A stretch of 64,000 nucleotides of DNA from Sorghum bicolor (Eukaryota; Streptophyta; Magnoliopsida; Poales; Poaceae): NCBI RefSeq assembly GCF_000003195.3, contig NC_012875.2, positions 17,616,398 through 17,680,397 on the forward strand. The letters run 5' to 3'. Shown here one piece after another: positions 45,340 through 57,769 of the stretch. The notes under the pieces are model-generated. The model searched no databases. It had not been told where the DNA came from and saw only the letters and a program-made list of their open reading frames with translations. The position numbers were made by a program, and so were the translations under genes. Position 1 is the stretch's first letter. Each line of letters opens with the position of its first letter.

Positions 45340-48300
45340 TCATTTTTTAGTGAAGTTAGAGAGATCAAGCACATTTAATTCTTTTCTCAACATACAAAAC
45401 CTAGCTTCATCTAGGGGTTTTGTGAAGATAACTGCTAATTGATTTTCCGTCCCCACATTCTCTAGAGATATATCACCTTTAGCAACATGATCCCTAAGGA
45501 AGTGACGGATGTCAATGTGCGTAGTGCGGGTCTGTTGAACTGGATTATTAGCAAGTTTTACGGCACTTTCATTGTCACACAACAAAGGTACTTTATCTAG
45601 AACTACTCCATAGTCTAGCAAAGTTTGTTTCATGTATAGAATATGTGCACAACAAGCACTGGCGGCAATGTATTCCACCTCGACTGTTGACAAAGCAACA
45701 CTATTTTGTTTCTTTGACATCCAAGAGACAAGTGATCTTTCTAGGAAGTGGCACCCTCTAGATGTGCTTTTTCTATCAATGCGGCACCCGGCGTAATCCA
45801 AATTGAAATAGCCTACAAGTTAGAATCTTGCACCTTTGGGATACCACAAGCCTAGATAGGGTGTGTATTTTAGATACCTAAGAATTCTCTTGACGGAAAT
45901 CAAGTGAGATTCCATAGGCATAGCTTGATATCTAGCACACATACACACACTAAACATGATATCAGTCCTAGATGCGGTGAGGTAAAGTAAACTTCCTATC
46001 ATGGAGCGATAGAGAGCTTTGTCAACTGGGTTACCTCCCTCATCCAAGTAGAGATGCCCATTTGATGCCATGGGAGTCTTGATTGGCTTGCAATCCATCA
46101 TCTTGAACCTCTTGAGAAGATCTTGAGTGTACTTCTCTTGAGAGATGAAGACCCCTTCCTTCATTTACTTGACTTGAAACCCAATGAAGAAAGATAGCTC
46201 ACTAATCATGGACATCTCAAACTCCTTGGACATCAAGTCACCAAATTCCTTGCAAAAATCTTCATTAGTGGAGCCAAAAATAATATCATCAACATAAACT
46301 TGGCAAATGAAGAATTCCCCATTCATTTTCTTGGTGAAGAGTGTTGTGTCAACTTTCCTAATCTTGAAGCCCTTCTCAATGAGGAGGTCCCTAAGCCTCT
46401 CATACTAAGCTCTAGGAGCTTACTTGAGACCATAGAGTGCCTTAGACAACCGGTAGACATGCTTGGGGTACCTAGGGTCTTCAAAACCGGGGGGTTGCTC
46501 AACTTGGACAAGCTCATTAATGTATCCATTTAAAAAGACACTTTTCACATCCATTTGAAACAACTTAATGTCATGACTAGAAGCATGTGCAAGTAGGATA
46601 CAGATAGCTTCAAGTCTTGCTACTGGTGCAAAGGTTTCACCGAAATAAAGACCCTCCACTTGTGAAAAGCCTTTTGCCACGAGCCTTGCCTTGTTGCGCA
46701 CCACCTTGCCTTGATCATCTTTCTTGTTCTGGAAGACCCACTTTATTCCAATCACTCTTGCATCTTTGGGTCGCTCTTCAAGTGTCCATACTTGATTGCA
46801 GGAGAAGTTGTTCAACTCCTCTTGCATGGCAATGATCCAATCCACATCCCAAAGAGCTTCCTCTATGGTTTTGGGTTCATCTTCAAGAGACACAAAAGCA
46901 TGATGTTCAATAAATAAAGCATGTCTAGAGCGTGTAGTGACAACATGTGATGGACTCCTGATGATGAGGTCTTGAGAGTGATCTTGGAGGAGATGTGATG
47001 ATCGTCTTGGCACCAATTGAGGGGTTGCTTGGGGAGCATCAACATCTTGAGCTTGTGCCATCGCTTGCTCATGAGTGACTTGGGTGTCTTCATGAGCATC
47101 TCTCACATCTTTGTCATCACCTTGAGGCATAAGAGAGGAGGATGGTGGGTCAATGACTTGCACATCATCATCCTCTTTTGGCTTGATGTCTCCCACCGGC
47201 ATGTTCTTCATGGCATCCCTCAATGGTTCACCACCTACATCATCAAGATTATCACTTGCTCCTTGGGAGCCATTAGTTCCATCAAATTCAACATCAAATG
47301 TTTCTTCAACCATGTTTGTGGCATGGTTAAAGACCATATAAGCCTTGGACTTTGATGAATAGCCAACCAAGTAGCCAATGTCACATCTTCTTTAGAACTT
47401 GCCCAAGTGTTGGCGCTTCTTGTAGATGTCGCACTTGCACTCAAACACTCTAAAGAATGAGACATCGGGCTTATTCCCATTGAGTAACTCATATGGTGTC
47501 TTCTCTAGGAACTTGTGAGGAAAGAGCCAGTCTGATGCATAGCATGCGGTGTTGATTGCCTCGACCCACATCTTCTCCGAAGTGTTGTACTCATTAAGCA
47601 TGTTCTTGCCAAGGTGATCAATGTCCGGTTCTTTCTTTCTACTACCCCATTTTGTTGTGGTGTATATGTTGAGGAGAACTCATGTTTGATTCCAACATCA
47701 TCACAATACTCTTCTATGTTGGTGTTGTCAAACTCTTTCGCATTGTCACTCCTTATTTTCTTGACCTTGACATCAAATTGATTTTGGACATTCTTTGCAA
47801 ACTTCTTGAATTGATGCAACTTCGGCCTTGTCTTGCAAGAAGAATGTCCAAGTGTACCTGGAGTAATCATCCACTATGACCAAGCAATACTTGTTGCCAC
47901 CAAGAGTAGCATATGTGGTTGGTCCAAACAAATCCATGTGTAATAGCTCAAGCACTCTTGAAGTAGAGAGATAGGCCTTGTTTTTATGAGTGTTTGCCAC
48001 TTGCTTGCCAGCTTGACATGTACTACATAATTTGTCCTTCTCAAATGTTACATCCTTCAAGCCTCTAATCCGTTCTTTCTTCATCAACTTCTTGAGTGTG
48101 CCCATTCCAACATGTGCTAACCTTCTATGCCATAACCACCCAAATGAAGTCTTGGTGAATAAGCATGTCTTGATGTCAACTTCATCAGAGGAGAAATCAA
48201 CTAGATATAAGTTGTTGTGCTGGAAGCCTTTGAATACCATCTCATTGTGATCCTCCTTGGTCACTATCACTTCTTTCTTGTTGAATATGCATTGAAAGCC

Positions 48301-49090
48301 AAGATCACAAAGTTGTCCAACCGAGATCAAGTTGAAGCCTAATGAAGACACATAGAGCACATTGGTGATTGCGTTGTCAATTGATATAGCAATCTTTCCT
48401 AGACCCTTGACATTGCCTTTTGAATTGTCACCAAATGTAATCTTCTCTTGATTGTCTACATCTTCATCAAGTGAGGTGAACATCCGGGGATCTTCGGTCA
48501 TATGTTGAGTGCAACCACTATCAATTACCCAATGTGATCCACCGGTCTTGTAGTTTACCTACACACAAGAGATCAAGCTTAAGTTTTGGGAACCCACATT
48601 TGCTTAGGGCCCTTAACCCTCTCAACTAGTTGTTTTGGCACCCAAATAACCTTTGGCCTTTGCTTGTTGGGCGGCCCCCTAAAGCTAACCTTGACCTTGC
48701 CACTTTTGTCTTGCCTTACAATGTAGTGAGCATTGAAAGCAAATTCTCTTGCATGCTTGGGCAAAGGAGGTGCTAGTGGTGCCTCACACACATGAGCAAA
48801 GTGACCCTCTTGTCCACACTCAAAGCATCTCTTTAGCTTGGGCTTGCTTGGTTGATCATGAGTTGCTAGTGACTTGATAAGCTTGCTTTGTTGAGCCTTG
48901 TAGCCAATTCCACTCTTATCCATCTTCATGATGGTGTTCATGAAAAGCTCACTTTGTAGATCCTTCTCTCTAGTGAACTTGGCTAACCCTTTGGTGAGGT
49001 GCTCCTTCTCTAGCTTGAGCTTGTTGTTCTCTTGAGTTAGTGATGTGACTATACCAAGGCAATCAACATTCAAGCATACACTCAAGGTGA
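45340..49090 (-). pseudogene. gag-pol: Element J: broken Ty1/copia gag-pol (SIRE/Maximus-like)
   Basis: Minus strand order gag, protease, integrase, reverse transcriptase, RNase H, which is the copia order. Gag end at 49090-48579 with intact zinc knuckle CFECGQEGHFAHVC. Protease motif DSGCTQHMTED is at about 48500-48530. Integrase (48501-47392) has HMDLFGP and VDDYSR, with frameshifts near 47800 and 47600. Reverse transcriptase (47370-45820) has KWVFQNKKDDQGKVVRNKAR and intact YVDDIIFG near 46290. Stops at about 46420, 46408 and 46165 interrupt it, and TAA near 45820 precedes RNase H (45801-45340; ending TKPLDEARFCMLRKELNV). The 5' end of gag and the 5' LTR are missing; another element abuts at about 49090. 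Confidence 0.88.
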
Positions 49091-49761
49091 AAGCTAAACA
49101 TAATTCCAAATCATTTAGCTTTCCACATTCAAGGCGACTACTTGGTTTATATGATTATAGATTCAAACACCTTGCTATCATGGAACAAGAAGATTGTGAT
49201 GTTATCACAACACTACAAACCGATGTCCTAGCACAACTCTTTGGATCAGAAGAGTTAGAGTCGAGGATGACTCCTTTTCAAGAAGGGGAGGATGATATGA
49301 CCAGGCTAGTAAGCAAGATGTCACAAGCTCCAAGTCGAGCTACAACCACTCAAGTTTTACCTACACCGACACCAGCCTAAGTCATCGATGGACCGGTTAC
49401 ACGTAGTCGTGCAAAGAAGCTACAACAAGAGGTCCACGCGCTACTTTGTGAGATTCATTTTAACATTAATGAGAATTATATACTAACTAAGTGTTCTACC
49501 ATGATTGTACTCAGGTATATAGAAGAAGAGAAGGATGAATCGGACCCTAAAGAACGAACCAGTGCAAGTCCTAAAAGACACGTCAAAAACGGACCAGTGG
49601 AAGTCAAAAACGGATTAGTGCAAAGAAATCTTCATAACTTTTTAATCACAAAAGCTATGAAGGCCCATGAGGACTTGTTGGAAATCTTGATGAGTCTACT
49701 TTCCAATGAATCTAGTGGCGACCAGTTTGGATACTCCATATTGCCTGCAGACCAGAATTAG
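49091..49761 (+). pseudogene. Element I: C-terminal tail of a Ty3/gypsy polyprotein
   Basis: Plus-strand frame to TAA at 49378, then a frame from 49383 onward (GPVTRSRAKKLQQEVHALL) to TAG at 49761. Such a TRSRAKKLQ tail followed by an LTR is typical of the end of some gypsy pol genes. No catalytic domain is present. It may partly overlap the LTR, as pol does in some centromeric chromoviruses. The junction with copia J is near 49090. Confidence 0.5.
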
Positions 49762-50483
49762 TACAGACTGCTCAGAAGGTCAATAGTCTGTCGTGACAGA
49801 AAGTTGGTACAAATTGCCGTGCAAAACTGTACCAATCTACAACGTTTCGTGGTGCATGGCATACATTGCTAGAAAGCTCTTGGAGTCTAGTTTTACACCC
49901 AAGAAACGGTTCGTCATTTGAACTTCCCAATAAAAAGTTATGGTCAGTTTAAACTGCTCTGGAGGCCAACAGTCATGCGAAGCCAGTTCGAGAATCCATT
50001 CCGAGGGGACCTTTCACATTGCCTTCCATTAGAAAATCTATTTCGTTTTCATACCTATCTAGGAGGGTTGTTCCTAGTATAAATATCCCCTACCTCTAAG
50101 CTATCAGCAACCTTTGATCATTTGATAAACTACATGATATTGCAGCCGCGCTGCTGAGTGCCTTACTCAACCTTTGTTCTTCCTTGTTCTTCTTGGATTT
50201 GTGAATTGAATCCGCTGGGTTCCCCTACTTCGTTGTCTACGGCTTCCGTTTGGCTGCACCGTATTGTGTGGATTAGTTCTGGATTGTGGTTCTGCGGTCG
50301 TTCGGAGATCGAGTCGAAGTCCTCGTGGTTTCGGTGCCTCTCTCCCCGTCGCTTGCTCGCATCCAACCTTTGTCAGGTATAAAGCTAGTTACCCGCTGTT
50401 CACAGCAAGTTATCCTTGTTCTTTTAATCTACTGTCATGAAGATTGGGCCACCCTCGTACCGATTCATATCGGTAACCTATCA
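49762..50483 (+). mobile_element. Element I LTR (5' limit uncertain)
   Basis: Contains TATAAATA at 50078-50085. It ends ...AACCTATCA at 50483, two bases before a clear iMet-tRNA primer site. The start could lie further left; I found no second copy in the window to fix it. Confidence 0.6.
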
Positions 50484-50485
50484 AC

Positions 50486-50497
50486 TGGTATCAAAGC
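50486..50497 (+). other. Element I primer binding site
   Basis: TGGTATCAAAGC, 11 of 12 bases of the iMet-tRNA complement TGGTATCAGAGC. Confidence 0.85.
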
Positions 50498-51148
50498 TTT
50501 CTTTGTCATGGTAGGTCTCAGAATCATCCACATATCTACCTTTAGTTTATCTATCGTTTGTTACTGATTTGTTCATCACCTATAGTCCACTGAAAAAGCC
50601 ACAAAAAAATCCTGAAGCCCTTTGTCGGTACTGTTATCTTGTGTTTTTGTGTTCGTCAAGTTGCTAATCACCCTCTTTACATATATTGTGTTGTGTTTCA
50701 TTTGTTATCCGCACCCCTGTTAGTATAAAAAAAGGGAGTTTAAAAAAAAATTAGTGAAAAAAAATTCAGAGAAAAGAAAAGAGAAAGAACAGAAAAAGTA
50801 GAAGAAGAGGAAAGGGGTTGTATTGCGGTTTGCTCACTGAAAAATTCAGTTTACACATTCAGATTCCTGGTGATTTATATACCAGCAATATTATATCTTT
50901 TGAGCACATCAAATCACTTGATTTTCAGTACCGTAGCCTCCCTTGTTTAGCCACCTATAGCTCCACCCAAAACTGAAACCAGGACATTCGACTCATAATC
51001 CTTGCGACCTCAGAAACACTTCTGTTGAGCTGCTACACTAGCACAATTCACTGTCCTTGACGACAGGAAAGAGCATTGGTAAGTAGGAGGTGAGATTGTG
51101 TGATTCCACAAATTTACCCATTCCATTATATCTTGCATAAGTGCTAAC
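50498..51148 (+). other. Element I leader
   Basis: About 650 bp between primer site and the gag-like ORF, AT-rich with A/G runs near 50730-50810. No gene seen. Confidence 0.5.
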
Positions 51149-51988
51149 ATGCCAGGATCCAATTCGAACGTTCGTGGTGGTCGATATGGAGAAAAAGAAA
51201 CATCAGTTTCGCGGGCTGAGTTACGCCAACTACAAAACTCACTAGTGGAGGCCATGGAGAAGATGTTTGATGAACATCTTCCTGTGGTGCGCGGTCGGGC
51301 TAAACAACATAGCTCAGCCAACTCTCGCCGTGTTCTCTTTGGCCACAGTGGACAACATGGTGGAGGTGTTGGGCATAGCATTCGCCCCCATGTGCTCATT
51401 GATGATGAAGATTACTACGTGTCCCCCAAAAGAAAAATTCAGCAAGAGTGCCACCAACCAAAATTGAGTGAGAGAAATCAAAAGGAAAAGATGAGACATT
51501 CCACCATACGTGAGAAAGAGTGGCACCAACCAAAATTCAGTGAGAGAGTTCAAAATAAGAAGATGAGAGATTCCACAATATTTGAGGAGAGCCACAAAAC
51601 TCTATGTGAGAGTGATCCACAAAAATTGAGAGAAAAAAGAGATGAATCATGTGAGCAATTATTTACTTCTAACATCATAATACCTTCTATTCTTGTTCCT
51701 TTTGCGATGCAGGTTCATGAAGAAAATGATGTTGTGAATTATGATCAGCCCCCAATCTTCGATGAGGAAGAACAAGTGATTGTCAGTGACAACGATACAC
51801 ATGCATATGTGGCTTCACAAGACGTTGAAGTAATTGTGCATCAAAACCTATGTGAGAATGAGAGCCACACTGCCAAAATGAGAGAGAGTGAAGACAAAGG
51901 AGAGTTGAGTGATTCCACCCACTATAAGGTTGAGAGTGTCAACAATGAGAGTGTGAGGGATACACCACAGAAAAATAGATATATATAG
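51149..51988 (+). CDS. Element I gag-like ORF with short internal repeats
   Basis: 279 codons from ATG to TAG. The start resembles other gypsy gag N termini, Arg/Gly-rich then a helix (SRAELRQLQNSLVEAMEKMF). The middle contains an imperfect repeat of about 26 residues, HQPKLSERNQKEKMRHSTI then HQPKFSERVQNKKMRDSTI. No gag core domain or zinc knuckle is present, so it is probably a degenerate or non-autonomous gag region. Sequence continues to 52217, where D inserted. Confidence 0.5.
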   Translation: MPGSNSNVRGGRYGEKETSVSRAELRQLQNSLVEAMEKMFDEHLPVVRGRAKQHSSANSRRVLFGHSGQHGGGVGHSIRPHVLIDDEDYYVSPKRKIQQECHQPKLSERNQKEKMRHSTIREKEWHQPKFSERVQNKKMRDSTIFEESHKTLCESDPQKLREKRDESCEQLFTSNIIIPSILVPFAMQVHEENDVVNYDQPPIFDEEEQVIVSDNDTHAYVASQDVEVIVHQNLCENESHTAKMRESEDKGELSDSTHYKVESVNNESVRDTPQKNRYI

Positions 51989-52217
51989 AATGCAGGCCAA
52001 GTGAGGATATCTTTGAAACTAACACTCTCATCTCTACTTCTAGTTTTGTCTTTCCAAATGTGCAAGTTGGTGATGAGAATAGGGAAGAGATGGATGCTCA
52101 AGACAACACCATACTTGTTGAGAGAAATCAGAAGGTAGCCATTCAACTAAACCCATTGTGTGTTGCCCAAAACCTGAACCATGACATGGATAACGGTAAG
52201 ATTTCAGAGGTGCAATC
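51989..52217 (+). other. Element I sequence continuing to the insertion site of D
   Basis: About 230 bp resembling the preceding ORF in composition, interrupted by stops. The last five bases CAATC are the candidate target duplication of D; its partner is not in the window. Confidence 0.45.
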
Positions 52218-55200
52218 TGTAACACCCTAGGTGTTAAGCATGCACTTAGCCTTACCAAAGCAATGCATGAGCATTCTCATCAAGCATAGCATCATGAGCA
52301 TGTCATTCATCCCAAAACATGATTTTATGTGCTTTATTTCATGTGCTTTAAATATGCTAAAAATATGATGCTTGCTTCTCAAATTGTGAAATATTCAAAT
52401 TAGGTTGATTTATGTGTAAGAAGATTTAAGAATATTTTTGTGCAAATTTTGGAGCAACAGAATTTGAGAAATGGAATTTATACAAAAATCCCCAAAATGA
52501 ATTTATTTGAAAACCTAGAACTAGTTTTGATCTATAATTCAAATTCTATTGAAAATTTGGTATTGCTTATTAAAACAAAGTTGTAGAGTTTTTGTTTTGG
52601 AACAACTTTGTTTTTGAGGGCAAAAGCTGGAAATGATTTTATAATGGTCCAAAGGAATTTAGAAAAGAATTGGAGAAAAGAAATTTAAAAAAAAAATGGA
52701 AAAGGGACAGGCGCTGCCGGGCCAACCCCTCCTCCCTTTCGGCCCAGACCGCGGCCCGGCCTGCTTCCCCCTCCCCCTCTCTCCCGCGCGCGGACGCCCG
52801 CCTCGTCCCAGCCAGCGTCGGCCCCGTGGCGGCCGTACGCCGGCGAGGAGCGCGCCGCGGCCGACCAGCTTCACCTGGTCGGGACGCCAGCCCGGGCTCC
52901 CAGGCCGCTCCATTCGTCCTGTCGCCCGCGCCCCTCTCCCTCCTCCCTCCACTCGCGAGCGCAACCGAAGCCGTAGGAGCTCCGCCGCAGCGCCATCGCC
53001 GGAGCAGCTCCGCTGCTCACCGCCGGACACTCTAGTGCCCCAATCTCGACGCCAAAACCACCAGCACACTCGCCGTCGTCTCGGTAAGCTTCTGCGAACG
53101 CTCTACCGAGGTGAGAACCCGTCGAACGCCGTGAATCGCTCGTCGGAGTTGCTCCGACCTCGCCGGAGAACTCCGCCGCGTCGAACCTCGCTTGTTTCTG
53201 CCTCGTTTCGCTTGCTTTTTGGCGTGTTAGATCCATAGTGCGATGGGGAAGCTCGGAGGAGCCTTTGCGCGTGTTCTACCGCACCGGAGCAGCCTGGCCA
53301 CGGCGAGCAGCGCCGCCGTGCCGCCATGCATGCTCGTCGGAGGTGCTCCGGCCATCCTCCAGCCAAACCGAGGGTACTGCTGGGTGCGCCTCGCTGCGGG
53401 GAGCATGATGGTGCTCACCCCGTGGCCGGAGACCTCACCGCCTGCGAGATCTGCTCGTCGGAGGTGTCCTCCCTCTCGGTCACGCTGACCAGTGGGGTCA
53501 GAGGCCCACTGTCAGTCGTAGGGGGGACCGTGTTGGGTGTAGATCTGGGTGTCTTTAGCGTTTTTTATTCCGATTTCGATTTGAGAAAATGATTTCCAGA
53601 AATCAATTTAAACATTGTAAAATCCATATCTTGAGTTCTACAGCTCCAAATTTGATGAGATAAATTTTGGTGTACTCCATAATTCCAGATCTATAGCATG
53701 GTGTAATTGCATGTCATGTTTGAACAATTTTTCTGGACAGAAATAATTAATCCATGCTTTTGCTAAACTTAGAAAATGCATAGTAATTAAAATATGGCTC
53801 AGAAAAATGTGAAACTTGATTTGTTGACTCTGCATGTAGGTTAACTCGCTGGGAAAATATTGCTACACATTATTTGGTGTATAAATGAATTTATAGTGAT
53901 TTAAATGCTTGCATGGCAGTGGTTTATGATTTTTAATAAAAATTTGGATCATGCAATTAATCTAGAAATTTTTGTGGATGTTTCTTATGATATTGGACAA
54001 ATTGTAAAAATATGAAATCTGCTGTTTGACACTTATACCACAGTAGAGTAATTATAATTGCCCTTATTAATTAATCTTGTGATTTTTGTAGCTTAAAATA
54101 AGTATCCAAAAATTATGAAAAATTTATAGTAGACTTTATGCTTGACTGGAAGTCTCCTGTAATTTTTGTGGGATTTATAGATGAACAGAACTGCATGCAA
54201 ATTTTGATGGGCCTAGAAATGAATAAAGAAAATTATGAATTGTTATATATTGGTTAAATAGAATAAAAAGGGGTTTGGTGTATTTTGAAGCATCATGTGG
54301 GTTGCTGGTTACACTTGAAAACAATTGGTAGAAGAGAATGCAATAGATGTTTAATTCAATTGTCTGTTCTTGCATGATGTTGACTACCTTCTAATGAGCA
54401 TGACCAAGTGAATCACCTATGCATCATGTCATGATCATTTGGTACCTTCTCATACAAGCATCCACTCAGACATCCCGCACTCCACTCATGAGCATACATG
54501 CATCATACAGGCTCGCAGGAGAACGAGGAGGGACCCGAGGGGCCAGAGGAGAGTCAGGAGCAGGAACCTCTGGAAGCATCAGAACCTGGAGAGGAGCTAC
54601 AGGAGTGTCCGGATCACCGGCCCAGCACGTTTGAGAAAGGCAAGCCCCGGAGCATTCTAAGCCTCCCTATTCTCGCTAACTTATATGTTATATTACGCTT
54701 GTTCGGTTATATTGCATGTAAGTAATAGGAGTTGATTGATACCGTTGATGCATTGATACTCCTTGATATCACCCCCTCGTTTATCTACCTTGTCCTATAT
54801 AGATAGGTGCGGAGTCTATACTTAGCTTGCTTAGTCCGGTAGAAGTCGGGTGATTTCCTGTCACTTGCGAGATATAGGTGGATACCTACTTAATGAAGCA
54901 GTGATTGCTTTGGGAAAAGAATAATCAAGTGTGGAATGGAATTGGAGACCGGGCAGGGTCTTATGGTGGGTTGACTGTAGTGCCCCTGCCTGTGTCAATT
55001 AAGGACCGATCGTTGATGGCCCTCTTGTCATGTTGAATGCATGCCCCACATTTAGCTGGAAGGATAAGTCGTTCCGACCGCGAAGCCTGAGCACTATCCG
55101 GGCTAGGAGTCGGCCCGATGTACGCGCTGTATTGGTGATGGTTGAGGAGAACGATGAGGGCGCGGCGCGCAACCTTGGTATACCTTGGATACCTCGGTCG

Positions 55201-56143
55201 CCGGAACGGTCCTCGGGTACGGGCGGTGCCTGTCGAACCCGCGAATTGGTCCTGGATAGTGCAATACGGTGATCTGTAGCTCACTTGATCAGTGAGTGTG
55301 GTTTGTGTGGGGAATACCTCGCCAGCTGGTCAGAAATCGATTCGAATCGCCATCGCTCCTGGATAGTGAGGACTTGACATGAGCCCTATCCTCGTAGTAA
55401 GGACTATGGAACACTTGGGTTATAACGATAAATGGTTTCATGAATGCTATGATGAGGTACCATCATATTGTACACTTGATTGTAATAGTGCAGGTGCAAA
55501 CCTAGATGATAGTTAATGATACTGTCAACTTGAGCAAATTAAAAGAGAAAGTTTTATGTAGGGCAGGTTAATAGCAGCTTGCCGTTATGCAAAAAGGTTG
55601 TCAGCTACCCCACTATATAGCCGTCATGATCCTTGAAGAGTCTTTATTTTAATTTATGACGGGTAAGTCTAGCTGAGTATATTCTCGTACTCAGGGTTCT
55701 ATTCCCATGTTGTTTTGCAGATGGTCACATGTACTATGGTTATTGCATCCTCTGTCTGTACCCAGCCATGGGTGATGACTAGACCAAGGGCGATGGTCAC
55801 TCCGTCTTCTCTTTTGCTTTTGTGGGAATGACCGAATTATGGCACTGTATCAGACTAAGTGTGTGTGTTGTATTTTCGAACTATGAAGCTTCCGCTACTT
55901 GTGAACTTGGTTTGTAATAACTTTAAGAACTCCGATGTATTTTATGAATGTTGTAATCTAGATGTATTTGTGGATGGCGACCGCTAAACTTATTACAATC
56001 TTGGCTGTGTGTACGATATGTGGTTTGAAATCCTTCGAGATTTCACGGACTACCGGGATTATATGGGCTTAAGCTCGATGGTTTGACTATGCAAATGGTC
56101 ACTATTAGGCTTAATCTCTTATAATTTGGTCGGTTCTGTTACA
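52218..56143 (+). mobile_element. Element D: 5' LTR (Tekay/Del type, same family as A)
   Basis: 3,926 bp from TGTAACACC to TGTTACA, colinear with the A LTR. It is longer mainly in the GC-rich block (52700-53240). The rest of D lies beyond E or outside the window. Carries CGATTCGAATCG at 55338-55349 and the complete acidic ORF at 54498. Confidence 0.92.
54498..54725 (+). CDS. Small acidic ORF within the Tekay LTR
   Basis: 75 codons, ATG to stop (MHHTGSQENEEGPEGPEESQ...). The N-terminal half is Glu/Pro/Gln-rich, and the C-terminal half contains STFEKGKPRSILSLPILANL. The homologous frame in the A LTR (9247 onward) is broken only by one TAG. From EPGEEL to ANLY the two copies differ at seven bases, all synonymous. 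This hints at coding constraint but is a small sample. The gene family is unknown. Confidence 0.4.
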   Translation: MHHTGSQENEEGPEGPEESQEQEPLEASEPGEELQECPDHRPSTFEKGKPRSILSLPILANLYVILRLFGYIACK

Positions 56144-56145
56144 GC

Positions 56146-56157
56146 TGGCATCGGAGC
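56146..56157 (+). other. Element D primer binding site
   Basis: TGGCATCGGAGC, 10 of 12 matches to the iMet complement, two bases after the LTR. Confidence 0.8.
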
Positions 56158-56402
56158 AAGGTTTAGCGAGTTACTGTTCATAAGTACGTTCTAAACAAAA
56201 TATAAACCAGTTTAATAAAAGATTTTATTAATTAATAATGATCAAGGTGTTAAACTAAGTTTTGGAAAACTATCTAGTGTGCCATGGTCATATCCTTTAT
56301 GCCCAGTTAAGGACTCTAAGGTGGCTAGCTAAGTACTGACTTGGGGGTTAATGCATCATATTTCTATTTCGTCGCTCATACGGCGTGCAATAGTATGAGT
56401 AC
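56158..56402 (+). other. Element D leader, cut by element E
   Basis: Colinear with 669-920 of element A with a few small gaps, then broken at 56402. The last five bases AGTAC are the candidate target duplication of E; the partner copy is not in the window. Confidence 0.85.
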
Positions 56403-57637
56403 TGTTGACGGTTCTTAAGTATCAATTTTAATTATCAAATAAACAAGAGAAAGGACCAATATGCAACCAACACCTAGAATTAGGGTTTGATCTGACAGAA
56501 TTCCACGAGTTTTGTTGTTTATCTGTTTCTGCAGGGGGTTATCAGGAAATAAGTGAGAAAGGCCCACATGTCGGGATTACATAGAGATATCAACGCACCG
56601 CGCAATTTTCTACCATCTAGAAGACTCCAGAAGCCACGAGACCGAAGCGGAGGCGAAACGGGGCCTGGCCCAGGGCGCCCGCCCTGAGGACCTGGGCGCC
56701 CGCCCCATGCTGGAGCCAGATCAGGGCTCTCTTCGCTCGGGATATTCCACCGACCTATTGGATCAAGAAAAACATAGTACCACCTCGGCTATCGACCCAA
56801 AAACGCATAGAAGGGTAGGACTATATAAGGAGACCCCCCTGGCCCCTGGAGAAGACATGAAGAAATTATCATAGAGACTGAGGGGTGCCCTCGAAGGAAA
56901 ACCTCTTCTCTAATTAATATTTCTTTTTAGGCTTAGCAATCAATGTAAGGTAGAAATAGATCTTCTAGTTTCTAGTAGATTGAGAGAGATAGAGTGGAGG
57001 TGTAGATTGGAGAAAGCCCGGCCTGTCGGTGTCTACTCCAAGCTTGTACCTGCGGGATCAAGTTCTCCTAACCCGAAGCTTGCTCCTAGGATTCTTCAGC
57101 AATTCGACTTCTAAATTCTAGTAAGTTCTTGTTTTATTGTTCTTATGGTTTATGAGTTTACTTTAATCTCTTCGCGTAGAGTTTAGAGTAATCATTGCTG
57201 GCGTAAACGTGGTGTTTAGGCTGGGGTACTCATAGATATTCCCTGACTAGCTGGACCGTGGTAGTAGTGAGGAACGTGACAATTCCGAGCTACCTTTGTA
57301 GATCACATCTCGTTAGCAGGAAGGATAGGGTTTATAGGTGCGGGTTGAACATCCTTTTGTGGTGTCTACATTGCGTTAGCCTCCCAATTAGAACAGTAGA
57401 TCATCCTTACCAAGGTTAGAAGGAGACTACGGTTGCAGTCTTCTCTATTTATCACTCACATCGAAAGACATTCTTTGTGCCTAAAGGTTAGTAGTAATAG
57501 ACCGGTTAGTCAGATGCACTCTTTCTCCTAGTGGTAAAAAAATAAATACGATACTCTGGATAACCGCCCGGGTGAAGTGCTCACCGATATCCATGCGCTT
57601 GCGGATCAATTCCTTATTGTGTTCCCAAATATCAACA
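56403..57637 (+). mobile_element. Element E 5' LTR
   Basis: 1,235 bp, TGTTGACGG...ATATCAACA. Similar to the G LTR at the start (ACCAACACCTAGA...) and around the TATA region (GACCCCCCTGGCCCCTGGAG), diverged elsewhere. Confidence 0.9.
56673..56705 (+). promoter_or_regulatory. Paired GGGCGCCCGCCC box, element E U3
   Basis: Exact copies at 56673-56684 and 56694-56705, again 21 bp apart and about 117-149 bp before TATATAA (56822). Confidence 0.6.
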
Positions 57638-57645
57638 AGCATTTC

Positions 57646-57663
57646 TGGCGCCGTTGCCGGGGA
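57646..57663 (+). other. Element E primer binding site
   Basis: TGGCGCCGTTGCCGGGGA, the Athila Asp-tRNA-type site. Confidence 0.88.
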
Positions 57664-57769
57664 GAAAGACGGTTGCTGAGATAACCTGAGTCTTGCTATT
57701 AGCTTGTATCTATACTTTTATCTTTTCTTATCTTTTATATTCTTTATTTATTTTCTTTATTCTTACCTT

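Noticed and set aside
52659..53592. Frames up to 180 codons in the GC-rich part of the D LTR
   Set aside because: Same reason; no domain, and the A copy breaks them with large length differences.
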